NCBI RefSeq assembly: GCF_002553505.1
Contig: NZ_PDCP01000009.1
Coordinates: 1-64,000, forward strand
Reading direction: 5' to 3'
From: Mycolicibacterium agri
Lineage (GTDB): Bacteria; Actinomycetota; Actinomycetes; Mycobacteriales; Mycobacteriaceae
Length of the DNA: 64,000 nucleotides
The position numbers and the translations under genes are program-made. The number at the start of each line of letters is the position of its first letter. Positions within the stretch are counted from its first letter, which is position 1. A model generated the notes under the pieces. It was not told the DNA's origin. It saw nothing but the letters and a program-made list of their open reading frames with translations, and made no database searches. Shown piece after piece: positions 50,924 to 60,133 of this stretch.

Positions 50924-51820
50924 CTATCTTCGAACGTAAAGACGCAGGGTCACATAAGCGGTGATGCCCGCCATCGTCAGGCCGAGGAACAGCATCCAGG
51001 GCGCGCTGTAGTACAGCACATCAGCGTAGTCGACCTTGGCGATCAGATTGGCTTCATAGAACTGGTTGAGCGCGTTCTCCAAGAACAGTGCCCGCACCGC
51101 GATCAGGCCGATGATCGCGATGACCACACCGATCAAGGCGGCCAGCATGGCCTCGACGAGGAACGGCAACTGCGTGTACCAGCGGCTCGCGCCGACGAGT
51201 CGCATGATGCCGATCTCGGTTCGGCGGGTGTAGGCGGTGACTTGAACCATGTTGGCGATCAACAGGACTGCGCCAACCGCCTGGACGAGAGCGATCGCGA
51301 ATGCTGCGTTGGACATTCCGTCGAGGACCGCGAAAAGCCGGTCGATCAAGTCTTTCTGGTTGAGCACGTTACGCACTCCGGGTTGCCCCGCGATGGCGTC
51401 GTCGAATTCCACGTGCTGCTCGGGATCCTCCAGCTTGACGATGAATGACGCGGGGAAAGCGTCCTTGCTTGCGACGTCTTTGAATTGCGGGATCTTCTGG
51501 ATCGCGTCCTGGTAGGCCTCGTCGCGGTTGAGGAAGCGCACCGAGCGCACGTCGTCGCGGTCCTCGATCATTGTGCGCAGCGCCTTGCACGGGTCGGCGT
51601 CGCAGTTGGGGTCGTTGGCCGAGACGTCGTTGGTCAAGAACACCTGGCTCTCGACGCGGTCGAGGTAGATGTGGCGTGACTGGTCGGCCAACCGCACGAC
51701 CAGCAGACCACCGCCGAACAATCCGATCGAGATCGCGGTGGTCAAGATCATCGCGATCGTCATGGTGACGTTGCGACGAAAGCCGGTCCAGACCTCGTTG
51801 AGCAGGAAGCCGAAGCGCAC
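50924..51820 (-). CDS. ftsX: Cell division ABC transporter permease FtsX
   Basis: A 298-residue membrane protein with one N-terminal helix, a large extracellular domain (about 45-165, with a Cys pair in [13 protein letters not shown]) and three C-terminal helices. [15 protein letters not shown] at the N-terminus and [32 protein letters not shown] are hallmark FtsX segments. With FtsE it activates peptidoglycan hydrolases (RipC in mycobacteria) at the septum. The stop of ftsE overlaps its start by one base, and smpB follows by 2 bp. Confidence 0.95.
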   Translation of the reverse strand: MRFGFLLNEVWTGFRRNVTMTIAMILTTAISIGLFGGGLLVVRLADQSRHIYLDRVESQVFLTNDVSANDPNCDADPCKALRTMIEDRDDVRSVRFLNRDEAYQDAIQKIPQFKDVASKDAFPASFIVKLEDPEQHVEFDDAIAGQPGVRNVLNQKDLIDRLFAVLDGMSNAAFAIALVQAVGAVLLIANMVQVTAYTRRTEIGIMRLVGASRWYTQLPFLVEAMLAALIGVVIAIIGLIAVRALFLENALNQFYEANLIAKVDYADVLYYSAPWMLFLGLTMAGITAYVTLRLYVRR

Positions 51821-52509
51821 TAGCGATCCATTCCGTAGATGCCGCGCTGCTCATCGCGAACGAGCCGGCCCAGGCTGAGCTCGACGACGCGCTGGCGCAT
51901 CGAGTCGACGATGTGATGGTCGTGCGTGGCCATCAGCACCGTCGTCCCGGTGCGATTGATGCGCTCGAGCAAATCCATGATGTCCTTACTGGTTTCGGGA
52001 TCGAGATTCCCCGTCGGCTCGTCGGCCAACAGCACCAGCGGCCGATTGACGAATGCGCGGGCGATCGCCACGCGCTGCTGCTCGCCGCCGGACAGCTCTG
52101 CCGGCAGCCGGTTCGCCTTGCCCGACAGCCCCACCATCTCAAGCACATCGGGCACGACGCGGTTGATCACGTCGCGCCGCTTGCCGATCACCTCGAGCGC
52201 GAAAGCGACATTCTCGAAGACGGTCTTCTGCTGCAGCAGCCGAAAGTCCTGGAAAACGCACCCGATGACCTGCCGCAAGCTCGGGATGTGACGGCCCGGC
52301 AGCTTGTTGACGTGGAACTTGGAGACGCGGATGTCGCCCGCGGTCGGATGCTCCTCGGCCAGCAGCAGACGCATGAACGTCGACTTGCCCGAACCGGAGG
52401 GGCCGATGAGAAAGACGAACTCGCCCTTGTCGATCTTGACCGACACATTGTCCAGCGCGGGTCGAGCCGAGGACTTGTACTGCTTGCTGACACGGTCAAG
52501 GGCGATCAT
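51820..52509 (-). CDS. ftsE: Cell division ATP-binding protein FtsE
   Basis: A 229-residue ABC ATPase, near-identical in pattern to M. tuberculosis FtsE: Walker [11 protein letters not shown]-loop [14 protein letters not shown], signature [14 protein letters not shown], Walker [15 protein letters not shown] and the switch His in ATHDH. It powers the FtsEX complex that controls cell-wall hydrolysis at division. The ATG at 52509 is preferred over the GTG one codon earlier because the family starts MI.LD.V.KQYK. Confidence 0.96.
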   Translation of the reverse strand: MIALDRVSKQYKSSARPALDNVSVKIDKGEFVFLIGPSGSGKSTFMRLLLAEEHPTAGDIRVSKFHVNKLPGRHIPSLRQVIGCVFQDFRLLQQKTVFENVAFALEVIGKRRDVINRVVPDVLEMVGLSGKANRLPAELSGGEQQRVAIARAFVNRPLVLLADEPTGNLDPETSKDIMDLLERINRTGTTVLMATHDHHIVDSMRQRVVELSLGRLVRDEQRGIYGMDR

Positions 52510-52554
52510 CACGGCACGCCAGTGTAGCGGTGAGACACGGTAGGGCCTGTCTGG

Positions 52555-53025
52555 CTATCTCGGGGCCTCCGGCGAGGGTGGGACCACTCCCGGCAGCGGC
52601 GAAGTCGGCGGAGTCTCGGTCGGCGGCACGTTGGGGTCTGTCTCCGGCACCTGCATCAGCGTCTGCGGCGGCAGCGGTCCGATGCCGTCAGGGTCGATCA
52701 CCGTCGTCGATGGGGGCGGCACATCGGTGGGACTCGTGGTGGTCTCTGACGGCGGTGTCGTCGTCGTGGTTGTGGTCGTCGTGGTGATCGTCGTCCTGGT
52801 CGTGGTGTTCGTCGGTTCCCTGGGTCGGCGGACCTGCGTGCGCGGCACCCAGGTGTAGTTGGGGTCCGGGACGAAGCCGGGCGGGACGACCGCGGGGGCG
52901 GGCGGTTCGGGCGCCGGCTCCGGCGGGAACGTCTGCTGCACCCAGAACAACACCATGAACGCGATGGCCAGCACGGCGGTGGACACCCTGATGCGGCCGA
53001 GCTTGGCGCGAAACCACGACCTCAC
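52555..53025 (-). CDS. Proline/threonine-rich membrane-anchored protein (Rv3103c-like position)
   Basis: A 156-residue protein. A short basic N-terminus and one transmembrane helix (about 13-32, VSTAVLAIAFMVLFWVQQTF) are followed by an extracellular Pro- and Thr-rich tail that includes an almost uninterrupted Thr run (TTTTRTTITTTTTTTTTTPP). The M. tuberculosis gene in the same place (Rv3103c) is also a proline-rich membrane protein. The function is unknown; the position between mscS and ftsE suggests a cell-envelope role, and the Thr run may be O-mannosylated. Its start overlaps the mscS stop. Confidence 0.8.
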   Translation of the reverse strand: MRSWFRAKLGRIRVSTAVLAIAFMVLFWVQQTFPPEPAPEPPAPAVVPPGFVPDPNYTWVPRTQVRRPREPTNTTTRTTITTTTTTTTTTPPSETTTSPTDVPPPSTTVIDPDGIGPLPPQTLMQVPETDPNVPPTETPPTSPLPGVVPPSPEAPR

Positions 53026-53999
53026 TGCTTCTGCTCCGCGGGTCGCTGGATTCCGTCGTCCTCCGCGGGAGTTTCAGCCGGGTGCGGCAGTGCGGCAACG
53101 ACCGGCGCATTTCCGTCGTGCGCGACGATGCCTGCACGGCGAAGCTCCCGCACCACGAGCACTCGGATCCGCCGGCCGACCTCGTACTGCTTGCCCGGCA
53201 ACGTGCGCGCCACCATGCGCAAGTTCACCGTGTCCAATTCGATGCTCTCCACGCCCATCAGCTGCGGCGCGTCGAGCAGCAGATCCTTGAGCGCATGGTC
53301 GTCCGTCGCGCTTTCCGCCACACCGTGCAGCACGTCGTTGACCACGTTGAGATCGGCCGTCGCCGGCACAGGAATGTCGACGACGGCGCGCGCCCAGTCC
53401 TTGGACAGGTTGGTGGACTTGATGATCAGGCCGTTGGGGATCGTGAACACCTCACCCTCGGAGGATCGAAGCTTGGTCACGCGCAGCGTCACTTCCTCAA
53501 CCGTGCCTGTCGCATCGTCGACGCCGACCATGGAAAGCGTCACCAGATCGCCGAAACCGTACTGCTTTTCGGTGATGATGAAAAAGCCGGCCAGCAGGTC
53601 CTGGACGATCTTCTGCGCGCCGAAACCGAGCGCGGCGCCCAACACCGCGGCAGGCGCCACCAGCGACCCGATGGGAATGGCGAGGGTGTCGGTGATTTGC
53701 ACCCCCACCACGACGAACAGCAATGCCACCGACACCCACGACACCACCGAGGCCACCGCCTGCCGGTGCTTGGTGCTTTCGGAACGGACCAGCTGATCGC
53801 TTTCGCGGTATTGCTCATCGAGCTGCCGGACGACCTTCTGGGCCGCCCAGTTGATGAATCGGGCCGCCAACAGGCCGCCGATCAAAAGCAGAGCTATCGG
53901 CACGCCGCGGCCGAGGATCCACACGCCAATGTCGCCGTGCCAGAAGTTCTTCCAGCCGTTGGCGAAATCCAGAGCCTGGACTGTGCTACTTGTCGTCAT
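53022..53999 (-). CDS. MscS family mechanosensitive ion channel
   Basis: A 325-residue protein with three helices and a cytoplasmic beta/alpha domain. It shows the pore-like stretch [41 protein letters not shown], then [23 protein letters not shown] and the C-terminal vestibule domain. It opens under membrane tension to release solutes. In M. tuberculosis the equivalent position holds Rv3104c. The ATG at 53999 overlaps prfB by 14 bp; an upstream in-frame start within prfB is less likely. Confidence 0.88.
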   Translation of the reverse strand: MTTSSTVQALDFANGWKNFWHGDIGVWILGRGVPIALLLIGGLLAARFINWAAQKVVRQLDEQYRESDQLVRSESTKHRQAVASVVSWVSVALLFVVVGVQITDTLAIPIGSLVAPAAVLGAALGFGAQKIVQDLLAGFFIITEKQYGFGDLVTLSMVGVDDATGTVEEVTLRVTKLRSSEGEVFTIPNGLIIKSTNLSKDWARAVVDIPVPATADLNVVNDVLHGVAESATDDHALKDLLLDAPQLMGVESIELDTVNLRMVARTLPGKQYEVGRRIRVLVVRELRRAGIVAHDGNAPVVAALPHPAETPAEDDGIQRPAEQKQ

Positions 54000-55095
54000 T
54001 TTGTGTGTTGCGCCATCGGATTCCTGCCTCGAGGAATCCGTCGATGTCACCATCGAGTACCGCGGCGGGGTTGCCGACTTCGTAGTCGGTGCGCAGGTCC
54101 TTCACCATCTGGTAGGGATGCAGTACATACGAACGCATCTGGTTGCCCCACGAGCTGCCGCCGTCACCCTTCAGCGCATCCAACTCGGCTCGCTCTTCTA
54201 AACGCTTGCGCTCCAGCAATTTTGCCTGAAGAACGCGCATCGCCGACATCTTGTTCTGCAACTGGGACTTCTCGTTCTGACAGGTCACCACGATGCCGGT
54301 CGGGATGTGGGTCAGCCGAACCGCTGAATCGGTGGTGTTGACCGACTGCCCGCCGGGTCCGCTGGAGCGGTACACGTCGACGCGCACATCGCTTTCTGGA
54401 ATCTCGATGTGGTCGGTGGTCTCGACGACGGGAAGCACTTCGACTTCGGCGAACGACGTCTGGCGCCGGCTCTGGTTGTCGAAGGGGCTGATTCGGACCA
54501 GGCGGTGGGTGCCCTGCTCCACCGACAACGTGCCGTAGGCGTAAGGGGCGTGCACCACGAAGGTGGCGCTCTTGATGCCCGCTTCCTCGGCGTAGGACGT
54601 GTCGAAAATCTCGACGGGATAGTTGTGCTTTTCCGCCCAGCGGATGTACATCCGCATCAGCATCTCGGCCCAGTCGGCGGCATCCACACCGCCGGCCCCG
54701 GAGCGGATGTTGACCAACGCCTCGCGCTCGTCGTACTCGCCGGACAGCAGCGTGCGGACCTCCATGGCCTCGATGTCCTCGCGCAGCTGTTTGAGCTCGG
54801 CGTCGGCCTCGGCCAGCTCCTCGCTGCCGCCTTCCTCGGCGGCCAACTCGTAGAGCACCGGCAGATCGTCGAGGCGCTGCCGAAGTTCCTCCACGCGGCG
54901 CAGTTCGCCCTGGGCATGCGACAGCTCACTCGTGACGCGCTGCGCGCGCGCCTGGTCGTCCCAGAGGTTCGGGTCGGATGCCTCGTGTTCCAACTTTTCG
55001 ATGCGGCTGCGCAGCCCGTCCACGTCAAGCACCCGCTCCACCGTCGTCAGGGTGGCGTCGAGGGCGGCGATATCGGCTTGACGGTCAGGATCCAC
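53986..55095 (-). CDS. prfB: Peptide chain release factor 2
   Basis: A 369-residue class I release factor. It has the SPF stop-codon recognition motif ([17 protein letters not shown]) and the GGQ peptidyl-hydrolase motif ([20 protein letters not shown]). It reads UAA and UGA. The reading frame is continuous through the region after [10 protein letters not shown], so there is no programmed +1 frameshift near codon 25, unlike E. coli prfB. It is divergent from fprA, as in other mycobacteria. Confidence 0.96.
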   Translation of the reverse strand: MDPDRQADIAALDATLTTVERVLDVDGLRSRIEKLEHEASDPNLWDDQARAQRVTSELSHAQGELRRVEELRQRLDDLPVLYELAAEEGGSEELAEADAELKQLREDIEAMEVRTLLSGEYDEREALVNIRSGAGGVDAADWAEMLMRMYIRWAEKHNYPVEIFDTSYAEEAGIKSATFVVHAPYAYGTLSVEQGTHRLVRISPFDNQSRRQTSFAEVEVLPVVETTDHIEIPESDVRVDVYRSSGPGGQSVNTTDSAVRLTHIPTGIVVTCQNEKSQLQNKMSAMRVLQAKLLERKRLEERAELDALKGDGGSSWGNQMRSYVLHPYQMVKDLRTDYEVGNPAAVLDGDIDGFLEAGIRWRNTQNDDK

Positions 55096-55254
55096 GGAAG
55101 TTCAGGTTACCGGCGACACAGTTCTCCCTGACCAGCGGCAGCCGCGGAGGTTCGCGTTCTAGCATCAGGTTCTAGCATCAGTTGGGGGAACCAGCTTGGC
55201 GACAGATGCGACAGCCCCTTGCCCGTCGCCGAGCAGCGACAGTAAGGCAAACAT

Positions 55255-56631
55255 ATGCCCCAAAGACGCCCGTACCACGTAGCGATCGTCGGCGCAGGAC
55301 CCTCCGGGTACTTCGCTGCCGCGTCACTGCTGAAGTTCGCCGACAGCGACGACGAAGCCGACGTGCGGGTCGACATGCTCGAGATGCTCCCGACACCGTG
55401 GGGGCTGGTCCGCTCGGGCGTGGCGCCGGACCACCCGAAGATCAAGTCGATCAGCGCGCAGTTCGAAAAGACAGCGCTCGATCCCCGTTTTCGGTTCTTC
55501 GGCAACGTCGCCGTCGGTGAACATGTGCAGCCCGCCGAGCTGGCCGAGCGCTACGACGCGGTGATCTATGCCGTCGGCGCACAGTCCGACCGCCCGCTGA
55601 ACATCCCCGGTGAGGATCTGCCGGGCAGCATCGCCGCGGTCGATTTCGTCGGCTGGTACAACGCGCATCCGCACTACGGCGAGATCACGCCGGACCTCTC
55701 CACCGGGCGGGCTGTGGTGGTCGGAAACGGCAACGTCGCGCTCGACGTGGCGCGCATCCTGGTCACCGATCCCGATGTGCTGGCAACCACCGACATCGCC
55801 GACCACGCGCTGCAGGCGTTGCACGACCGCGGTGTCGAGGAAGTCCTCATCATCGGCAGGCGCGGGCCGTTGCAGGCCCCCTTCACCACCCTGGAGCTGC
55901 GCGAGCTCGGCCACCTGGAAGGCCTCGCCGACGTCGATGTGATCGTCGACCCCGCTGATTTCGCCGACATCACCGACGAGGATCTGGAGGCCGCGTCCAA
56001 GACCGTCCGCAACAACATCAAGGTGTTGCGCGGCTACGCCGAGCGGCCGCCCAAGGGCGCCAGTCGCCGCATCGTGTTCCGGTTCTGCACGTCCCCGATC
56101 GAGATCAAGGGTGCCGGCAAGGTCGAGTCGATCGTGCTGGGCCGCAACGAGTTGGTCAGCGACGAAAGCGGCAGAGTGGTCGCCAAGGACACCGGCGAGC
56201 GCGAGGAGATCCCGGCGCAGTTGGTGGTACGCGCGGTCGGTTACCGCGGTGTGGCGACGCCGGGCCTGCCGTTCGACGACCGCAGCGGCACCATCCCGCA
56301 CCGCGCCGGCCGGGTCGAAGGCAGCCGCAACGAATACGTCGTCGGGTGGATCAAGCGCGGGCCGACGGGCGTGATCGGCAGCAACAAGAGCGACTCGCAG
56401 GAGACCGTCGACACGCTGGTCGCCGACCTTCGCAATGCCACGCTGGCCGACTTCGGCGAAAACCACGCCGAGGAGCTGGCCGAGTGGCTGGTGTCGCGCC
56501 AACCGAAGGTCGTCACCGACGATCACTGGAAGCTGATCGACGAACACGAACGCAAGACCGGCGGCGCGGGCGGCAGGCCGCGCGTGAAGCTGACGAGTGT
56601 GGCGGAGCTGTTGCGGATCGCACACGGCTGA
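55255..56631 (+). CDS. fprA: NADPH:ferredoxin reductase FprA
   Basis: A 458-residue adrenodoxin-reductase-like flavoprotein: FAD motif VAIVGAGPSGYFAAASLL, DMLEMLPTPWGLVRSGVAPDHPKIKSI, FFGNVAVGEHV, the NADP motif VVVGNGNVALDVARIL and GWIKRGPTGVIG. It transfers electrons from NADPH to ferredoxins that feed cytochromes P450. Nearly every block matches M. tuberculosis FprA (Rv3106). It is followed by a short direct repeat and then an IS3-type element. Confidence 0.96.
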   Translation: MPQRRPYHVAIVGAGPSGYFAAASLLKFADSDDEADVRVDMLEMLPTPWGLVRSGVAPDHPKIKSISAQFEKTALDPRFRFFGNVAVGEHVQPAELAERYDAVIYAVGAQSDRPLNIPGEDLPGSIAAVDFVGWYNAHPHYGEITPDLSTGRAVVVGNGNVALDVARILVTDPDVLATTDIADHALQALHDRGVEEVLIIGRRGPLQAPFTTLELRELGHLEGLADVDVIVDPADFADITDEDLEAASKTVRNNIKVLRGYAERPPKGASRRIVFRFCTSPIEIKGAGKVESIVLGRNELVSDESGRVVAKDTGEREEIPAQLVVRAVGYRGVATPGLPFDDRSGTIPHRAGRVEGSRNEYVVGWIKRGPTGVIGSNKSDSQETVDTLVADLRNATLADFGENHAEELAEWLVSRQPKVVTDDHWKLIDEHERKTGGAGGRPRVKLTSVAELLRIAHG

Positions 56632-56701
56632 TGACGAAAGCGGCGCGCAGCGCCGATGAGGAATCAGCCACAACAAACCGAGCTGATGACGAAGCGGCGC
56701 G
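56627..56701. repeat. Short direct repeat at the end of fprA
   Basis: GCTGATGACGAAAGCGGCGCG (56627-56647 in the + strand, including the fprA TGA) recurs at 56682-56701 with one A missing. It lies between fprA and the IS element and may be a slippage product. Confidence 0.55.
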
Positions 56702-56734
56702 GACCAAGATTTGTCGGTGGGCCTCTGTCTTGAG

Positions 56735-57721
56735 TCAAGAAGTTGGCAGGGTTTCGTGGGTAATGGGGTGAAAGTAGGCCTGCTTTGGGGTGCGGTCATT
56801 GAGGGCCTGGTGCGGTCTGATGGTGTTGTAGATGATCCGGAAGCGGTGAGCTTCCATGTCGAGGGCGTCACCGTCGCCGATGTAGCCGCGGAAGAGGTGT
56901 TCGTATTTGAGCGTCTCGAAGAACCGCTCGATGACGCCGTTGGTTTGTGGGGACTTGATGCGTGTGCGGATGTGGCGCAGGAGAGGGTCTGGGCCGGTGA
57001 ATAGCGTCCGGAAATCTTTCCCGCGGTAACAGGGGCCGTTGTCGGACACGATGGCGATGGGTGCAGGCGTTTGGCCGATGACGTTGTCGTCGGCGTCGAG
57101 GACGTCCATTTCACCGCGGTCGAGGCGTAGGTCGGCCAGGTTCAGGACTGCGGTCGCCTCTTCGACGGCCAGTCTCACGCAGTGCGCGGCGTCGCGGCCA
57201 CGGCTGGTGGGTGTGACCGTGATGGCCAGGCAGTATTTGGTGACGTAGTCGATGACCGCGCTGATCCGCCAGATCCCGCCGTGGGCGGTTTCGAACTCGG
57301 AGAAGTCGGTCTGCCATACCCGGTTGCGCTCTGTCGGCGGATCATGAAAAACGCGTCGCCGCAACGCCGCCCATGACTTTCGGTCGGCTCGGAAGCCTTG
57401 CGGCAGCAGCAGTCCCCGACGCCGTAATGCTCGTTGTACCGAGGAGTTGGTGACCTCGTGGCCATCGGCGCGCATCAAGGCCGCGATCTTGCGGTAGCCC
57501 CAGGCCGGCCATTCTTCGGCATATTTGACCGCCAAGTCTTCGATGCGGTCCACAACCGGAGCTGGCCATGGGCCCTTCGGCGGATCACCGGCTCGCATCC
57601 GAGCCAGCCGGCGCCGGTAGGTCCGCTCCGGGATACCGGCTAGACACGCGAACCTCGAAACCGGCAGACCCGCCGCCTCTCTCAGGATTTCGAGGTCTTG
57701 GAAGGGACCTGGTCGGCCAAA
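56735..57721 (-). CDS. IS3-family transposase OrfB (DDE integrase domain)
   Basis: About 328 codons of transposase catalytic region. It opens with FGRPGPFQDLEILREAAGLP and an RT/HTH_21-type helix (GIPERTYRRRL, YRKIAALMRADGHEV). The rve core carries the DDE residues: Asp in VWQTDFSEF, Asp in IVSDNGPCY and Glu in TNGVIERFFETLKYEHL. No good independent start is seen. The frame relation to orfA fits expression as an OrfAB fusion through -1 frameshifting in the overlap (57682-57721), the usual IS3 strategy. The stop codon lies inside the terminal inverted repeat. Confidence 0.88.
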   Translation of the reverse strand, partial: FGRPGPFQDLEILREAAGLPVSRFACLAGIPERTYRRRLARMRAGDPPKGPWPAPVVDRIEDLAVKYAEEWPAWGYRKIAALMRADGHEVTNSSVQRALRRRGLLLPQGFRADRKSWAALRRRVFHDPPTERNRVWQTDFSEFETAHGGIWRISAVIDYVTKYCLAITVTPTSRGRDAAHCVRLAVEEATAVLNLADLRLDRGEMDVLDADDNVIGQTPAPIAIVSDNGPCYRGKDFRTLFTGPDPLLRHIRTRIKSPQTNGVIERFFETLKYEHLFRGYIGDGDALDMEAHRFRIIYNTIRPHQALNDRTPKQAYFHPITHETLPTS

Positions 57722-58026
57722 GCGGCGCCGCGTTGCCAGATCCGCAGCTGCACGGTCGCTTCGGCCAGCGCGAGTTTGAGCTGTTCGTTCTCCAGCTGCA
57801 GCCGCCGCTGCTCGGGGCTGCCCTTCGTGCCGGCAGGGCCACTGGGTACTTCCTGTAGCCGCTCGGCCCCGGCCTCGAGGAACTGATGCTTCCACTTGGT
57901 CACCTGTACTGCCGACACCCCACACCGCCGCGCGGCTTCAGCACCAGACATCTCCCCAGCCAGTACAGCCAGCACCAAGCGGGTCTTCTCCTCGGCGGGA
58001 ATCTTCGTTCGACGCGATCTGACCAT
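57682..58026 (-). CDS. IS3-family transposase OrfA (HTH domain)
   Basis: A 114-residue DNA-binding protein: KIPAEEKTRLVLAVLAGEMSGAEAARRCGVSAVQVTKWKHQFLEAG is the HTH, followed by a leucine-zipper-like coiled coil (QRRLQLENEQLKLALAEATVQL). It binds the element's inverted repeats and regulates transposition. It is located 76 bp inside the right end. A mycobacterial SOS box sits just outside this end, 86 bp upstream of its start. Confidence 0.9.
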   Translation of the reverse strand: MVRSRRTKIPAEEKTRLVLAVLAGEMSGAEAARRCGVSAVQVTKWKHQFLEAGAERLQEVPSGPAGTKGSPEQRRLQLENEQLKLALAEATVQLRIWQRGAALADQVPSKTSKS

Positions 58027-58111
58027 CCCTCACTCAACCTCCTCAACATCGGCCGCGTTGTGGATAACGCGACCCTGTCAAAAAGTTTGAGTCAGTGGAC
58101 ATACCTCAATT

Positions 58112-58127
58112 CGAACGGACGTTCGAA
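58112..58127. promoter_or_regulatory. Perfect mycobacterial SOS box (LexA site)
   Basis: TCGAACGGACGTTCGA is an exact fit to the mycobacterial LexA consensus TCGAAC-N4-GTTCGA, and the symmetry extends one base further on each side. It lies 10 bp outside the IS3 right end and 7 bp from the dehydrogenase 3' end. The nearest downstream start on the minus strand is transposase orfA. Confidence 0.75.
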
Positions 58128-58133
58128 GCGATG

Positions 58134-59165
58134 TCAAGCACCAGGGCGCACGATTGACTTGAGGCTGGCGGGATCGGAGTCACTGTTCAGCGCGTCGGCG
58201 ACATGCTCGAGGTCGAAGCGGCCGGTGACCAGCGAGTCCAGGTCCACGGCCCCAGATGTCACGAGGTGGATCGCGGCCGGCCACGTGTCCGTGTAGCGGA
58301 ACACGCCGGTCACGATCAGCTCCATGTTCTGGATGTAGGACACCGGCAGCGTGTAGTTGTCGGCACCCATCCCGACAAGCACCACCCGGCCCGCGGGTGC
58401 GACCGCCTTGATGCCGCTGACCACGGCGGGCGGCGCGCCGCTGGCGTCGACGAACGCGTCGACCTTCGGATCGAGGGCCGCGATGTCGACCGCGGCCGGG
58501 TCGAGGACCTCGGTGGCGCCGAACTCGGCCACCCGCTCGCGCCGCGCGGCGACCGGATCCGATACCACGATGCGGCTGGCGCCGAACGCCCGCGCGGTCT
58601 GCGCGCAGATGACGCCGATCGGCCCGGCTCCGGCGATGAGCACGCTCGACCCGGGCGCAACGGCGGCCTTGCGCATCGCGGCGATCGCGACCGACAGCGG
58701 TTCCAGCAGCGCCGCGGCCTCATCGGACATGGAATCCGGCACCGGATGGGCCATCTCGGCGTCGATCGTGACGTAGCGGCACAGCGCCCCGTCGACCGGC
58801 GGCGTCGCGAAGAACCGCATGTGCGGGCAGAGGTTGTAGCGGCCCGCCATGCACTGCCGACACCGCCGGCAGGGATGCTGCGGTTCAATCGCGACCCGCT
58901 GGCCGACGCGGGTGGGTTCGACCGCCGCACCGACCGCAGCGATCCGGCCGGACAACTCGTGGCCGAGAATCAGCGGCGCGGTGACGACGTAATCGCCGAT
59001 CCGGCCGTGCCGGTAGTAATGCACATCGGAGCCGCACACCCCGACGGCGGCCACCTCGACCAGCACCTCGTGCGGTGCCGGCGTGGGTACTGGACGGTCT
59101 TCGACGGCCAGGCTGCCCACCTCTGTCAACACACTGGCCCGCATCGTTTCAGGCGTACCGCGCAT
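58134..59165 (-). CDS. Zinc-dependent alcohol/polyol dehydrogenase (sorbitol dehydrogenase family)
   Basis: A 343-residue medium-chain dehydrogenase. The catalytic zinc ligands Cys44 (VGVCGSDVHYY), His69 and Glu70 (LGHE) are present. The structural-zinc lobe is HPCRRCRQCMAGRYNLCPHM. The nucleotide motif is GAGPIGVICAQTARAFGA, with SDP rather than a basic residue, favouring NAD. Relatives are sorbitol, xylitol and L-idonate dehydrogenases; the substrate is open. An ATG 21 bp downstream is an alternative start. The gene stands alone, divergent from the GNAT-like gene across an AT-rich gap. Confidence 0.88.
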   Translation of the reverse strand: MRGTPETMRASVLTEVGSLAVEDRPVPTPAPHEVLVEVAAVGVCGSDVHYYRHGRIGDYVVTAPLILGHELSGRIAAVGAAVEPTRVGQRVAIEPQHPCRRCRQCMAGRYNLCPHMRFFATPPVDGALCRYVTIDAEMAHPVPDSMSDEAAALLEPLSVAIAAMRKAAVAPGSSVLIAGAGPIGVICAQTARAFGASRIVVSDPVAARRERVAEFGATEVLDPAAVDIAALDPKVDAFVDASGAPPAVVSGIKAVAPAGRVVLVGMGADNYTLPVSYIQNMELIVTGVFRYTDTWPAAIHLVTSGAVDLDSLVTGRFDLEHVADALNSDSDPASLKSIVRPGA

Positions 59166-59388
59166 ACCGCGATCATGCCGTGGGCCGGACACGCGGGCCA
59201 GAGGGGCTCTACGAGATGTGCTCAGCAACGTTCAAATATTTAGCTTAGATCATTATCAATTGGATTTTTGTCACTTCACTAGCACTATCTAGTTTCCCTT
59301 GTTAGATTGCTAGATCTGCATCAGATTGTCGATTTTTGACAGAGGCCGAAGCGGTATCTGGTCGAACACCGGCTCGATGGGAGGCGCG
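59166..59388. promoter_or_regulatory. AT-rich divergent promoter region
   Basis: About 220 bp between the dehydrogenase and the GNAT-like gene, markedly richer in A and T than its surroundings. It contains repeated TCTAG/CTAGA words (ATCTAGTTT, TAGATTGCTAGATC) and a TTGACA at 59336-59341. No operator family is recognised with confidence and no gene is seen. Confidence 0.4.
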
Positions 59389-60129
59389 ATGACGGTCGTC
59401 GAACTGCCCTACACGTCCGCCCCCGAGGGCATCGACGGCTTCCCCGTGAGCTGGTGGGATCCCGACGCCGAGTGCACCGTGGTGATTGCTCGACCGTCGG
59501 ACGACCGCGGTTTGTGGCGCGAGTACCTGGCCGGCGCCCAGCGTAGCTACGCAAAGATCGGCGCGAGCCAGGCGATCGACGTCGACGCGACCCGCCTCTT
59601 GCGTGACACGACGCTGTTCTGGTCGATGCTCGACCGCAAGGGAAAGGTGGTCGGCGGCATCCGCGCCATCGGCCCACTCACCTCACCCGACCAGACACAC
59701 GCGGTCGACGAGTGGGCGGGCCAGCCCAGCCAGCCGCTGGTTCGCAAGATGATCGCCGACCGCATCCCGTTCGGCGTCGTCGAAATGAAGACCGCGTGGG
59801 TGACCACCGACGGCGACCGCAACCGTCGCCTCACCGCATCGCTGGCCCGCACCGGCTGTCAGGTGCTCGCCGCGCTCGACGTGCAATTCGGCATGGCCAC
59901 CTGCGCACAGCACGTTCTTGCGCGCTGGCGCTCGTCGGGTGGCGTCGTGGCACCGATCCGATCCACGCCGTATCCGGACGAACGCTTCCGAACCAAATTG
60001 ATGTGGTGGGACCGCCGCACCGTCGCCAATCTCGCCACACCTGACCAGACCGCCAAGATCGTCGCCGAGATGGAAAACATCCACGCACGACTGAATGAAG
60101 TGAGCCGCTATGTCCGCGTTGGGAGTTGA
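59389..60129 (+). CDS. GNAT/N-acyl amino acid synthase-like hypothetical protein
   Basis: A 246-residue protein. The middle part (LWREYLAGAQRSYA, LFWSMLDRKGKVVGGIRAIGP) resembles the acceptor-side pattern of autoinducer-synthase or N-acyl amino acid synthase GNAT folds. The C-terminal YPDERFRTKLMWWDRRT fits such proteins too. There is no signal peptide. The ATG has GGGAGG 5 bases upstream; a longer frame exists but lacks one. It is followed 4 bp later by a flavoprotein-like gene, so the two form an operon. The assignment to GNAT is tentative. Confidence 0.65.
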   Translation: MTVVELPYTSAPEGIDGFPVSWWDPDAECTVVIARPSDDRGLWREYLAGAQRSYAKIGASQAIDVDATRLLRDTTLFWSMLDRKGKVVGGIRAIGPLTSPDQTHAVDEWAGQPSQPLVRKMIADRIPFGVVEMKTAWVTTDGDRNRRLTASLARTGCQVLAALDVQFGMATCAQHVLARWRSSGGVVAPIRSTPYPDERFRTKLMWWDRRTVANLATPDQTAKIVAEMENIHARLNEVSRYVRVGS

Positions 60130-60133
60130 GGTT

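Larger units (their letters stand above)
56726..58102 (-). mobile_element. IS3-family insertion sequence
   Basis: About 1,377 bp, containing orfA and orfB transposase genes with a -1 frame relation. The ends begin TGTC and finish GACA as expected for TG...CA termini; the imperfect inverted repeats share TGTC, TGA/GTCAA and a CAGGGT inner end (56726-56752 and 58073-58102). A target duplication is uncertain: CCTC directly abuts the left end, but on the right it appears two bases beyond the CA. The element lies between fprA and a dehydrogenase gene. Confidence 0.85.

Noticed and set aside
52740..52815. Repeats of GTCGTGGT-type triplets as a possible CRISPR or microsatellite array
   Set aside because: They are Thr codons of the membrane-anchored protein, with no spacer structure.
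53986..55095. Programmed +1 frameshift in prfB
   Set aside because: The reading frame is continuous through the region where E. coli has the UGA, so no frameshift is required.
56722..58108. CCTC as target-site duplication of the IS element
   Set aside because: On the right side CCTC is two bases away from the TG...CA terminus, so the duplication cannot be assigned with confidence.
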